Origin: Rhabdothermincola salaria
Lineage (GTDB): Bacteria > Actinomycetota > Acidimicrobiia > Acidimicrobiales > Acidimicrobilacustridaceae
Assembly: GCF_021246445.1 (NCBI RefSeq)
Contig: NZ_JAJQXW010000001.1
Location: 1,878,168 to 1,942,167 of the forward strand
Reading direction: 5' to 3'
DNA: 64,000 nucleotides
Positions 25,760 through 34,100 of the stretch are shown here, one piece after another. The position numbers were made by a program, and so were the translations under genes. The stretch's first letter is position 1; each line of letters begins with the position of its first letter. Under the pieces are notes generated by a model, which was not told the origin of the DNA, made no database searches, and saw only the letters and a program-made list of their open reading frames with translations.

Positions 25760-26119
25760 CCCTCGACCGGACGAGGTTCGGGCCCACGACGAGCAGAGGG
25801 GCCCGGGCCCGGTCTCAGATCCAGAGCCGGTGCCGGTGCCGGTGCCGGTGCCGCAGCCGCACCCCGAGCCAGAGCCAGAGCCAGAGCCAGAGGGCACCAC
25901 CGGGCGGCGACACCTCCCCACCTCCATGAGCCACCACGTGCGCACACCGCTCTGGGGCTGGAGGCACTCCACGCGCGACGCCGCGGCAGCCGAGGCCGGC
26001 CGAGATGGGTCCGGCGTCCGGTCGGGGACCGACCGCGTCTGCGGCGGGTGGCCGTGGGGGGGATCAGCCCGGCGCGCCGGCCGAGGGGCGAGCGACCCGT
26101 CGGGTGCGGCGTCCGAGGG
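25760..26119. repeat. Intergenic region with hexamer arrays between convergent genes
   Basis: Contains about four GGTGCC units (near 25829-25852) and about four AGAGCC units (25869-25891). No gene is supported. The 3' ends of the nitroreductase-fold and HAD genes face each other here. Confidence 0.75.
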
Positions 26120-26944
26120 TCACCTCGCGGGGCGGCCGCCGTCGAGGAGGACCGTCAGGTCGGCGATCGAGTCGATGACGGCGTCGGGACGGCCGCTCGC
26201 GCCGTCGAGCACGTCGGGGCGGAACTTCCCGGTGCGCACCAGCACGCCCCGCACCCCGGCGCCCTGGGCGCCGAGCACATCGGCGTCGATGTCGTCGCCC
26301 ACCATCACCACCTCGCCGGCGTCGAGGTCCAGCTCGGCGAGGGCGGCATCGAAGAACGCCGGCGACGGCTTGCCCACCACCGTCGCCTCCACCCCGGCCG
26401 CCGCCTCCAGGCCGGCCACGTAGGCGCCGCTGTCGAGGGCGAGGCCCTCGGCCACCTTCCAGGTGAGGTTGCGGTGCATGGCCACCAGCGCGGCGCCGTT
26501 CGTGAGCAGCCGGAAGGCGTGGTCCACCGCCTCGTAGGTGAACTCCGGCCCGGCGCCGCCCAGCACCACCACGTCGGCCGCCTCGTCGCCGCCCACCACG
26601 GTGACGCCCTCGAGGTCCTCTCCCACGTCACCGCTGCTCAACACCCAGCACCGGGCGCCCGGGTGGTGGCCCCGCAGGTGGCCGGCCGTGGCGCTCGGCG
26701 CGTTGAGGACCTCGGCGTCGCGCACCTCGAACCCCGCGCCCACCAACGTCTCGGCCAGCAACGAGCGCGAGCGCGACGTGGTGTTGGTGAGCAGCCGGAA
26801 CGGGACGCCCGCCTGCCGGAGCCGGGCCAGGGTGTCGATCGCCCCCGGGATCGGCTCCCACGACACGGTGAGCACACCGTCGATGTCGATCAACAGCCCA
26901 CGCACCGGCCGTCCGTCGAGCGAGAGGTCGGTCGCCGATGCCAT
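26120..26944 (-). CDS. HAD-IIA-family phosphatase (LHPP-like)
   Basis: 274 residues. GLLIDIDGVLTVSWEPIPGA holds the D-x-D nucleophile motif. FRLLTNTTSRSR is motif II (Thr), VVGKPSPAFFDAAL carries the motif III lysine and EVVMVGDDIDADVLGAQGAG the final aspartates. The capping domain of the IIA type lies between. The sequence is closest by eye to the phospholysine/phosphohistidine pyrophosphate phosphatase branch. The start at 26944 is chosen for its G-rich ribosome site; an upstream in-frame ATG at 26989 is less likely. Cytoplasmic; physiological substrate unknown. Confidence 0.88.
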   Translation of the reverse strand: MASATDLSLDGRPVRGLLIDIDGVLTVSWEPIPGAIDTLARLRQAGVPFRLLTNTTSRSRSLLAETLVGAGFEVRDAEVLNAPSATAGHLRGHHPGARCWVLSSGDVGEDLEGVTVVGGDEAADVVVLGGAGPEFTYEAVDHAFRLLTNGAALVAMHRNLTWKVAEGLALDSGAYVAGLEAAAGVEATVVGKPSPAFFDAALAELDLDAGEVVMVGDDIDADVLGAQGAGVRGVLVRTGKFRPDVLDGASGRPDAVIDSIADLTVLLDGGRPAR

Positions 26945-27007
26945 CCCCCCACACCTACGCCCGTTCCGACGGCTCCACAAGGCCACCACCCCCGACGCCC
27001 CGCCCGG

Positions 27008-27856
27008 TCAGCCCACCGGGCGATGGTGACCCCACGAGCTCGGCGCGGTGATCTCGGCGACGGTCCAGGTGGCCTCGTCGACCAGCACCCCGCCGTGACC
27101 GAACTCCACGTCGAAGCCCGACGGCGAGCGGCTGTAGAACGACACCATCTCGTCGTTGGTGTGGCGACCCAGGCCCATGGAGATGCCGCTCCCGGCATCG
27201 AGGTGTCGGTCCATGGTGCGGCCGACGTCGTCGAGCGTGCCCGCTTCCACCATGAAGTGGTACAGCGCCGGCTCCGCGGCCGGCACCAGCGCCAGGCTGT
27301 GGTGGCGCCGGTTGCAGCGCAGGAAGACCACGTCGTGGCCATCGGGCCGCCAGTAGTCGCTGACGCGGAAGCCCATCACCCCGACGTAGAAGGCCAAGGA
27401 GGCGTCGAGGGCCGGGGTCCCGAGCACGATGTGGCCCATCCCGAGGGCACCCGTCACGAAGCGGCTGACCCCGGTCGGCGACACCCATGGCTGGTGGTCG
27501 TGCATCGGCCCGTGGAACAGCTCGAGCGGGAATCCACTCGGATCGGTGGCCCGCACCATCCCCCGCACCCGGCGACGCTCACAGTCCTGGGCCGAGGCCT
27601 CCGTCATGGTGATTCCAGCCGCCCTGAGCTCGGCGGTGGCACGCTCCAGCGCCGCCGCGTCGGCCAGCTCCCAGCCAACGGCGGCCAGCCCGTCGGTGCC
27701 TTCGACGACCATCACCCGGAACGGGCGGTCGTCGAAGCGCAGCCCCAGCCAGCCGTCGCCGTCGACCACCATCGCCCCCAGGTTCTCGGCGTAGGACCGC
27801 CACGCGCCCAGGTCGGCGGTCGTGATCGTGATGTAGCCCAGACCTCGGATGTCCAT
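27008..27856 (-). CDS. VOC-family extradiol ring-cleavage dioxygenase (BphC type)
   Basis: 282 residues in two VOC modules. Module 1 (about 1-120) opens DIRGLGYITITTADLGAWRS. Module 2 has the iron ligands: His in ALGMGHIVLGTP, His in ALYHFMVEAGTLDD and Glu in SGFDVEFGHGG, with a catalytic His/Tyr region near RHTNDEMVSFY. This is a type I extradiol dioxygenase, which opens catechol-like rings next to the diol using Fe(II). The divergent AraC regulator and paired direct repeats suggest inducible expression. Substrate unknown. Confidence 0.9.
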   Translation of the reverse strand: MDIRGLGYITITTADLGAWRSYAENLGAMVVDGDGWLGLRFDDRPFRVMVVEGTDGLAAVGWELADAAALERATAELRAAGITMTEASAQDCERRRVRGMVRATDPSGFPLELFHGPMHDHQPWVSPTGVSRFVTGALGMGHIVLGTPALDASLAFYVGVMGFRVSDYWRPDGHDVVFLRCNRRHHSLALVPAAEPALYHFMVEAGTLDDVGRTMDRHLDAGSGISMGLGRHTNDEMVSFYSRSPSGFDVEFGHGGVLVDEATWTVAEITAPSSWGHHRPVG

Positions 27857-27915
27857 GTCGTGCTCCCTCGTCGCGTCGTCGACACGAGCATGCGAGGGAT
27901 CCGTCGCGCGGACAA

Positions 27916-27945
27916 GGTGAGAACCAGGGTCGATGATGGTAAGAA
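27916..27945. promoter_or_regulatory. Direct repeats, candidate AraC operator
   Basis: GGTGAGAA (27916-27923) and GGTAAGAA (27938-27945), 22 bp apart, two helical turns, in the 95-bp gap between the divergent dioxygenase and AraC genes. The arrangement fits the tandem half-sites bound by AraC-type proteins. Confidence 0.5.
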
Positions 27946-27951
27946 TCGGAC

Positions 27952-28806
27952 ATGGTCGACGTGGTGGCGGTCCGGTACCACCCGCACGACGCGGACTATC
28001 GGCTCGCCATCGAGATCATCGACGCCGCCGAGCTCCGGGCGCGCGTGGCGTCGGACCCCCAGCGGGGGTTCGAACGGGTCGACTTCCAGTGCGTGCTGTT
28101 CGTCCGGTCGGGCAGCTACGACCACGTCGTCGACTTCGAGACCCACCGACTCGTCGGCGGCTCGGCCCTCGTGATCTCCCCCGGGCAGGTCCACCGCTTC
28201 GGTCCCCCCGGCCGGTGGGAGGGATGGATGCTGATCCTCGACACCCACCTGGTGCCCGAGGACGCCCGGTCGCTGCCCACCCACGTCCGCCTGGACGACG
28301 ATGCCGCCCAGGCGACCACCGAGCTGTTCGCTCGCCTCGAGGCCGACACCCGGTCCGCGGCCCACCCGGCCGACCTGGTCCGGTTGCTCGAACGGCAGGT
28401 CGCGGTGCTCATGGCGCGTCTCGCCCTCGGTGGCACCGGCGCCGAGCCGGACCGCCAGGTCGATCCCCTGGTGTCGTCGCGCCATCGCGCGTACCGCGCC
28501 GCGGTGGAAGAGGGGTTCCGCCGTTGCCACCTCGTGGCGCCCTACGCCCGCGATCTCGGCTGCTCGACGCGCTCGCTCAACCGAGCCTGCCAGGCGGTGG
28601 CGGGTGTCTCGGCCAAACAGGTCGTGGTCGCTCGCCTCGTGTTGGAGGCCAAGCGAGTCCTGGCCCACACCGACGACACCGTCTCGACGATCAGCCGCTC
28701 CCTCGGCTTCGACGAGCCCACCAACTTCGTGAAGTTCTTCCGTCGTGAGACGGCGACCACGCCCACCGCCTTCCGCCACGCGGTCCGCGCCCACCGCGCC
28801 ATCTAG
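27952..28806 (+). CDS. AraC-family regulator
   Basis: 284 residues. The N-terminal cupin-like sensor has GGSALVISPGQVHRFGPPGR near 68-87. The C-terminal double helix-turn-helix has LVAPYARDLGCSTRSLNRAC and ISRSLGFDEPTNFVKFFRRE, TPTAFRHAVR. These usually activate a neighbouring catabolic gene on binding a small effector. Divergent from the extradiol dioxygenase gene, so that gene is the likely target. ATG 27952; the ribosome site is weak (AATCGGAC). Confidence 0.9.
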   Translation: MVDVVAVRYHPHDADYRLAIEIIDAAELRARVASDPQRGFERVDFQCVLFVRSGSYDHVVDFETHRLVGGSALVISPGQVHRFGPPGRWEGWMLILDTHLVPEDARSLPTHVRLDDDAAQATTELFARLEADTRSAAHPADLVRLLERQVAVLMARLALGGTGAEPDRQVDPLVSSRHRAYRAAVEEGFRRCHLVAPYARDLGCSTRSLNRACQAVAGVSAKQVVVARLVLEAKRVLAHTDDTVSTISRSLGFDEPTNFVKFFRRETATTPTAFRHAVRAHRAI

Positions 28807-28844
28807 TGCCCTGGCCGGACAGGACACCGACCGTCGAGACCGTC

Positions 28845-28876
28845 GGCACCCGGGCACCCGGGCACCCGGGCACCCA
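28845..28876. repeat. GGCACCCG octamer array
   Basis: Three perfect and one near-perfect GGCACCCG units upstream of the molybdopterin oxidoreductase gene. Not coding. Confidence 0.85.
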
Positions 28877-28950
28877 GGCACTTGCGTGCACCAGACTCGC
28901 GGGTGGCCGAGGCCGCGCCGGCGGCCACGCGAGCAGGGGGGGACGACGCG

Positions 28951-31167
28951 ATGCTGCTGTCAGGGGATCCGAACGGCGAACGGGTGCACGGTCGGACCTG
29001 CCCGTTGTGCGAGGCGATGTGCGGGCTCACCGTCCCGGTGACCGCGGAGGGCACCATCGGCACCATCCGCGGCGACCGCGACGACCCGTGGTCCAAGGGG
29101 TTCATCTGCCCCAAGGGATCGGCCCTGGGCCGCCTGCACGAGGACCCCGACCGCGTGCGCACCCCGCTCATCCGTGACGGCGACAGTTTCCGCGAGGCCA
29201 CCTGGGACGAGGCCTTCCGCCGCTGCGAGGAGCTCATCGGCGGCGTCCTCGAACGCCACGGCACCGAGGCCACCGCCAGCTACATCGGCAACCCGGTGGC
29301 CCACAACTTCTCCTACAGCCGCTACGGCAGCGCCCTCATCAACGCCACCGGCCGCTGGTACTCGCCGGGCACCATCGACACCTGGCCCCGCAACGTGGCG
29401 TCGCTGCACCTCTACGGCAACGCCTGGCTGATCCCGGTGCCCGACATCGAGCGCACCGACCTGTTCGTCGTCTTCGGGGCCAACCCCCAGGCGTCCAACG
29501 GCAGCCTGTTCTCCTGCCCCGACATCATGGGCGAGATCGAACGCATCCGGTCTCGCGGCGGGCGCACCATCGTGGTCGACCCCCGCCGCACCGGCACCGC
29601 GGCCAAGGCCGACCAGTGGATCCCCATCCGCCCCGGCGGCGACGCCGCCCTGCTGCTGGCGGTGCTGCACGTCCTCGTCGACGAGGACCGCGTCGATGCC
29701 GGCGCCGTCGCCCACCTCGTCGACGGACTCGACCGCGTCACCGAGATCGCCCGCCGCTACCCGCCCGAACGGGTCGAGGACCTCGCCGGGGTGCCCGCCG
29801 ACGCGATCCGCGACCTGGCCCACCAGCTCGCCGATGCCCCCAGTGCGGCGATCTACGGCCGCATCGGACTGTGCAACCAGGAGTACGGCACCCTCGCTTC
29901 CTGGCTCATCGACGTCGTGGCCATCTGCTCCGGCCACTTCGACCGGGTGGGTGGCTCGATGTTCGCCGACCCCATCAACACCGTCATGTCGTCGCTGGCC
30001 CCGCCCGACACCGACGTGGTCGGCCGGTGGCACAGCCGGGTGCGCGGCGTGCCCGAGGTGCTCGACCAGATCCCGGTCGGCCTCATGGCCGAGGAGATCA
30101 CCACCCCCGGCGACGGCCAGCTGAAGGCCCTGGTGATCCTGGCCGGCAACCCGGTGGTGTCGGCCCCGCAGTCCAACGACCTCGACGCCGCCCTCCCCCA
30201 GCTCGAGTGCCTCATCAGCATCGACAACTACGTCAACGAGACCAGCCGCCACGCCGATGTCATCCTCCCGGGCACCACCGCCCTCGAGACCCCGTTCTTC
30301 GACGCCATGTACCAGGCGTGGTCGGTGCGCAAGATCGGCCGCTGGTCCGACCGGGTGCTCCCCCACCCCGACGGGTGGCCCGAGGACTGGGAGACCCTCC
30401 TCACCCTGCAGGGCCTGCTGTCGGGCCAGCGCCTCGACGACGTCGACGTGCAGGCCACCGACGACGTCATGTTCGACCTGCTGTGCGCGGCCAAGGGCAT
30501 CGACCCCGAGGTGGCCCGGCCCCTCTCGCCGCCCCGGGGACCCGAGCGCCTCACCGACTGGTCGATCCGCACCGGCTCGGTGGGCGACCGCTACGGCGAG
30601 GCCCCCGACGGCTGGACCCTCGAGAAGCTGAAGGCCCACCCCCACGGCGTGGACCTCGGCCCCATGGTCCCCCGGGCCGCCGGCGCCGTGCGCCACCCCG
30701 ACGGGCGCATCCGTCTCGCCCCCGACTACATCGTCGCCGACCTCGACCGCCTCGACGCCGCCCTCGACGCCGAGCGCCCCGACCTCGTGCTCGTCAGCCG
30801 CCGCCACCTGCGCTCCAACAACTCGTGGATGCACAACATCACGGTCCTGGTGAAGGGCAAGGACCGCTGCACACTGCTCGTCCACCCCGACGACGCCGGG
30901 CGCCTCGGCCTCACCGACGGCGAGGCCGCCCAGGTGACGTCGTCGGTCGGTTCACTCGAAGTGCCCGTGGAGGTGAGCGACGAGATGATGCCCGGCGTGG
31001 TGTGCCTCCCCCACGGCTGGGGCCACGACAAGGCCGGCACCCGCCTGTCGATCGCCCGTGAGCACGCCGGGGTGAACAGCAACGAGCTGCTGCCCGCCGA
31101 CTTCTGCGACCCACTCTCCAACAACGTCGCCGTCAACGGCGTCCCCGTCGAGGTCGCCCCCGCCTGA
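28951..31167 (+). CDS. Molybdopterin-dependent oxidoreductase (formate dehydrogenase-like/BisC)
   Basis: 738 residues. The N-terminal 4Fe-4S motif is CPLCEAMCGL, with the fourth cysteine in KGFICPKGSALG. Then come the molybdopterin domain (VFGANPQASNGSL, TIVVDPRRTGTAAKADQWIP, LLAVLHVLVDEDRVD) and the C-terminal MGD-binding domain (LVLVSRRHLRSNNSWMHNIT, CLPHGWGHDKAGTRLS). No twin-arginine signal is seen, so cytoplasmic. The ATG at 28951 has AGCAGGGGGG upstream; a TTG at 28882 is in frame but has no site. There is no clear Cys/Sec metal ligand near residue 130, so the substrate is uncertain. No partner subunit is adjacent. Confidence 0.9.
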   Translation: MLLSGDPNGERVHGRTCPLCEAMCGLTVPVTAEGTIGTIRGDRDDPWSKGFICPKGSALGRLHEDPDRVRTPLIRDGDSFREATWDEAFRRCEELIGGVLERHGTEATASYIGNPVAHNFSYSRYGSALINATGRWYSPGTIDTWPRNVASLHLYGNAWLIPVPDIERTDLFVVFGANPQASNGSLFSCPDIMGEIERIRSRGGRTIVVDPRRTGTAAKADQWIPIRPGGDAALLLAVLHVLVDEDRVDAGAVAHLVDGLDRVTEIARRYPPERVEDLAGVPADAIRDLAHQLADAPSAAIYGRIGLCNQEYGTLASWLIDVVAICSGHFDRVGGSMFADPINTVMSSLAPPDTDVVGRWHSRVRGVPEVLDQIPVGLMAEEITTPGDGQLKALVILAGNPVVSAPQSNDLDAALPQLECLISIDNYVNETSRHADVILPGTTALETPFFDAMYQAWSVRKIGRWSDRVLPHPDGWPEDWETLLTLQGLLSGQRLDDVDVQATDDVMFDLLCAAKGIDPEVARPLSPPRGPERLTDWSIRTGSVGDRYGEAPDGWTLEKLKAHPHGVDLGPMVPRAAGAVRHPDGRIRLAPDYIVADLDRLDAALDAERPDLVLVSRRHLRSNNSWMHNITVLVKGKDRCTLLVHPDDAGRLGLTDGEAAQVTSSVGSLEVPVEVSDEMMPGVVCLPHGWGHDKAGTRLSIAREHAGVNSNELLPADFCDPLSNNVAVNGVPVEVAPA

Positions 31168-31364
31168 TCCCGGCCGGGCCCGTCGCAGGGCAGCCCCCCC
31201 CGGGGCGGCGCCGGACGAGCCCGAGACGCGGCCGGACGAGCCCGGGGGCACCGATGCCGCTGGCTGCGCCCTCGGCCGGAGGCGGCGAAGTATCGTCGAC
31301 CGTGGCGGCGGGTGAGAGGGGCAGCGCCCCACCCCACCGCACCTGGACCCGTGCGGGAGGCGAC

Positions 31365-31871
31365 GTGAGCGACCCAGGACGACCCGACGGGTGGTGGCTG
31401 GCCTCCGACGGTCGCTGGTACCCGCCACCCGAGCCTCGACGCCCCGAGGGCTCCGTCGGACAGACCGGCGCCACGAGTCAGGCCCACCACGGCCAACCGC
31501 GCTACCAGAGCGGGCAGCAGGGCCCACCCGGCTACGGAGGCCCGGCCGCCTACGAAAGCCCGGCCGCCCATGGCACCCAGCCGGCCGGGCAGACCTCCGG
31601 GAAGGCCACCGCGGTCATGGTGCTGGGGATCTCCAGCATCGTGCTCATGTGCGCCTACGGCATCGGGATCATCCCGGCGATCGTCGCGCTCGTCCTCGCC
31701 CGCGGGGCGCGCCGGGAGATCGCGGCCTCGGGCGGGTGGCTCGGGGGTGCGGACCAGATCCGCACCGGCACCATCTGCGCGTGGATCAGCGTGGCGCTCA
31801 CCGGCCTCGCCGTGCTGGCCGTGCTGTTCACCCTCCTGATCCTGATCCTCGCCGCGCTCCCTCCGGGCTGA
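31365..31871 (+). CDS. DUF4190-like membrane protein with GWWLASDGRWYPP motif
   Basis: 168 residues. The N-terminus contains DGWWLASDGRWYPPPEPRR, a cytoplasmic motif common in Acidimicrobiia membrane proteins. A Gln/Gly/Pro-rich linker (HHGQPRYQSGQQGPPGYGG) is followed by two hydrophobic segments (VMVLGISSIVLMCAYGIGII and ISVALTGLAVLAVLFTLLIL) with RGARREIAASGG between them, as in DUF4190. GTG 31365 has GGGAGG in front. Function unknown; similar in build to the protein at 1311. Confidence 0.85.
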   Translation: MSDPGRPDGWWLASDGRWYPPPEPRRPEGSVGQTGATSQAHHGQPRYQSGQQGPPGYGGPAAYESPAAHGTQPAGQTSGKATAVMVLGISSIVLMCAYGIGIIPAIVALVLARGARREIAASGGWLGGADQIRTGTICAWISVALTGLAVLAVLFTLLILILAALPPG

Positions 31872-31933
31872 TCGTCCTGGGCCGGGCGGCTCATTCCGGA
31901 CCGGGCGACTCAAGGGGCCACCACGGCACGCCG

Positions 31934-32647
31934 ATGCCCCTCGGGTTCATCGAGGCGACCCCGCAATGGGTCCAGGAGGCGTTCGTGGTGGGAACCGAGG
32001 CAGCGGCGGCGACGGAACCGAGGACCCCGGTCTGGTCCCGTCGAGGAGGGTGGACGAACCGGCGGGTCGCCACCCTCGCCGCCGCCGGCCTGCTGTCCGC
32101 CGGCTCGCTGGGGCTCGCCGCCTGCGGCAGCGACGACGACGCCGGCGCCGAGGGCACCACCACGACCACGGAGGCCACCGGCAACGGGGCAGGAGCCTCC
32201 TCGGGGGCGCAGCCGGCCGAGGTCGACCAGACGGTGGCGGCGGTGCTGAGCTCCGTCGAGACCAACCTCAACCAGGCCGGTCCCGACGGCCAGGTGGTGT
32301 ACGGCTGGAACCACCTCGTGGGCGACGGCACCGGTTCGGGCACCATCACCGACGGTGACGTGGTCGTCGACATGCTGGGCAACGTCGACTACGTCGACGG
32401 CAGCGGCGAGTTCTTCGGGTTCATCACCTTCGACTTCGGCGACGCCGGCACCCTGGCGGTGCGCATGGACGGCTCGGCCCAGGCCGCCACCGACACCAGC
32501 GACGCCGCCCTGTCGGCCGACCTCGAGATCCTCGGCGGCACCGGCGACCTCGTCGACGCCTCCGGCACCGGCCGCTTCGAGGGCGGCCGCCCCGAGCGCC
32601 TCGGCGGGGCGGTCGAGGGCACCTACTCGTTCGACCTCGCCGACTGA
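31934..32647 (+). CDS. Lipoprotein with beta-barrel-like C-terminal domain
   Basis: 237 residues from ATG 31934. A basic start and hydrophobic stretch (NRRVATLAAAGLLSAGSLGL) lead to the lipobox LAAC-GSDDD, so the mature protein is a lipoprotein. The leader before the hydrophobic part is unusually long (about 35 residues), so a later start, perhaps GTG 31988, is possible. After a Thr/Gly spacer, the domain contains EFFGFITFDFGDAGTL and LEILGGTGDLVDASGTGRFE, the GGTG-x-F motif of small beta-barrels such as allene-oxide-cyclase-like domains. Function unknown. Confidence 0.8.
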   Translation: MPLGFIEATPQWVQEAFVVGTEAAAATEPRTPVWSRRGGWTNRRVATLAAAGLLSAGSLGLAACGSDDDAGAEGTTTTTEATGNGAGASSGAQPAEVDQTVAAVLSSVETNLNQAGPDGQVVYGWNHLVGDGTGSGTITDGDVVVDMLGNVDYVDGSGEFFGFITFDFGDAGTLAVRMDGSAQAATDTSDAALSADLEILGGTGDLVDASGTGRFEGGRPERLGGAVEGTYSFDLAD

Positions 32648-32717
32648 CCATCCCGATCGCCATCCCGATCGCCACCCCGGTGCCCGCCCCGGCCGGCCCG
32701 ACGCCTACGGTCCGGGC

Positions 32718-33773
32718 ATGCACGCGTCGCCTCCCGAGATCGGTTCCACCAGGGCGATGCTGGCCGAGATGGTCCCGGACGCCTCGCCCGCCCAGCGCAC
32801 GGCGCTGGCCGCGACGATCGGGGCGCTCAAGGCCAGTGCCAAGGTGTCGCCGGTCCCCATCGCCTTCGCCGTCCGCAAGCTCTTCGAACAGACCGGGGCC
32901 GAGACGACTGCCACGCTGCGCCGCCACGCGCCGATCGACGTGGTCGTGTGGCCCGACGAGCCCTACGGCGAGCGTCCCGAGGAGGTGGCCGACATCTTCG
33001 TGCCCGCCCGCTCGGCCGGCCCCGGCGTCCAACTGCCCACGGTGGTGTGGGTGCACGGCGGCGGGTTCGTGGGTGGCAGCAAGGAGCAGCTGGCCGGCTG
33101 GTTCCGGATCCTCGCCGACGCCGGCTTCTGCGTCGTGGCCCCCCGATACTCCCTCGCCCCCCGGGCCCACCACCCCACCCCGGTGCGCCAGGTGGTGGCC
33201 GTGCTCGACCACCTGCGACGCGACCCCGTCCGCCTCCACGTCGACCCCACCCGCCTGGTCATCGCCGGCGACTCGGCGGGCGCCCACATCGCCGCTCAGG
33301 CCGCCCTCGTCGTCACGGACCCTCGCTTCGCCCGCCGGCTCGGCGTCCGCACCACCATCGACCCCGCCCATCTCCGCGCCACCGTGCTGTGCTGCGGGAT
33401 CTACGACGTGGCCGCCATGGACGACCCCACGTCGCCGTTCGGGCCGTTCTTCGACGCCGTGATGTGGGCCTACGCCGGCACCCGCCGCTGGCGCCTCGAC
33501 CAGGCCTTCACGCTCGGCACGTCCCTGCCGGGCCACGTGACGGCTGCCTTCCCTCCCGCGTTCGTCACCGTGGGCAACGCCGACCCCCTCGCCCCCCAGA
33601 GCGACGAGCTCGTCGGGGCGCTCGAGGCCGCAGGCGTGGTCCACGACGCCTTGCGCTTCCCCGGCGACCACCAGCCGGCGCTGGAGCACGAGTACCAGTT
33701 CGATCTCGATCTCGACGACGCCCGACTCGCCCTCGACCGGATGGTCGCCTTCGTCCGCGCCCACACCGGCTGA
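32718..33773 (+). CDS. Alpha/beta-hydrolase fold-3 esterase (HSL family)
   Basis: 351 residues. VWVHGGGFVGGSKEQLAGWF gives the HGGG oxyanion motif. VIAGDSAGAHIAAQAAL holds the nucleophile Ser in G-D-S-A-G, PPAFVTVGNADPLAPQSDEL the Asp region and FPGDHQPALEHEYQF the His. This is the hormone-sensitive-lipase type of carboxylesterase, cytoplasmic. An N-terminal cap of about 110 residues is present. ATG 32718 follows the lipoprotein gene by 70 bp on the same strand. A piece of this gene is duplicated just downstream at 33844. Confidence 0.9.
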   Translation: MHASPPEIGSTRAMLAEMVPDASPAQRTALAATIGALKASAKVSPVPIAFAVRKLFEQTGAETTATLRRHAPIDVVVWPDEPYGERPEEVADIFVPARSAGPGVQLPTVVWVHGGGFVGGSKEQLAGWFRILADAGFCVVAPRYSLAPRAHHPTPVRQVVAVLDHLRRDPVRLHVDPTRLVIAGDSAGAHIAAQAALVVTDPRFARRLGVRTTIDPAHLRATVLCCGIYDVAAMDDPTSPFGPFFDAVMWAYAGTRRWRLDQAFTLGTSLPGHVTAAFPPAFVTVGNADPLAPQSDELVGALEAAGVVHDALRFPGDHQPALEHEYQFDLDLDDARLALDRMVAFVRAHTG

Positions 33774-33843
33774 CAACGAGCCGCCGCCGGCCGGCCACGC
33801 CAGCTGGGGTCGGCGCCCACGGTGGGCTGGACGGGACCGATCC

Positions 33844-33953
33844 GGCACCCGCCGCTGGCGCCAGGACCGCACCTTCACGCTCGGCACCTCCCTCCCCGGC
33901 CGCGTGACCGCCGCCTTCCCGCCCACGTTCGTGACCGTCGGCAACGCCGACCC
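33844..33953 (+). pseudogene. Duplicated fragment of the upstream esterase gene
   Basis: 110 bp that match 33477-33586 of the esterase gene at about 95 positions (roughly 86%). They encode a piece beginning TRRWRQD and containing TFTLGTSLPGRVTAAFPPTF, then VTVGNADPH. Differences are mainly at third codon positions, so the copy once evolved as a gene. Nothing before or after it continues the protein. Probably the leftover of a tandem paralogue. The rest of 33774-34100 holds nothing recognisable. Confidence 0.8.
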
Positions 33954-34100
33954 ACACCCCGGGCGACCGGGTTCGGTCCCGGACCATCCGGGATCTCGGG
34001 TCCCCTCGGCCCCGCCGTGGCGCGGTGCGCCATCGGACATCCCGGTGACCATGCCAGGCCGGCCGGTCACTCCAGGAGGTCGCGGCGCGGTCGCTACGGC

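Noticed and set aside
28951-31167. Selenocysteine (in-frame TGA) in the molybdopterin oxidoreductase
   Set aside because: The frame is continuous without TGA; no SECIS-like hairpin was noticed in the expected region.
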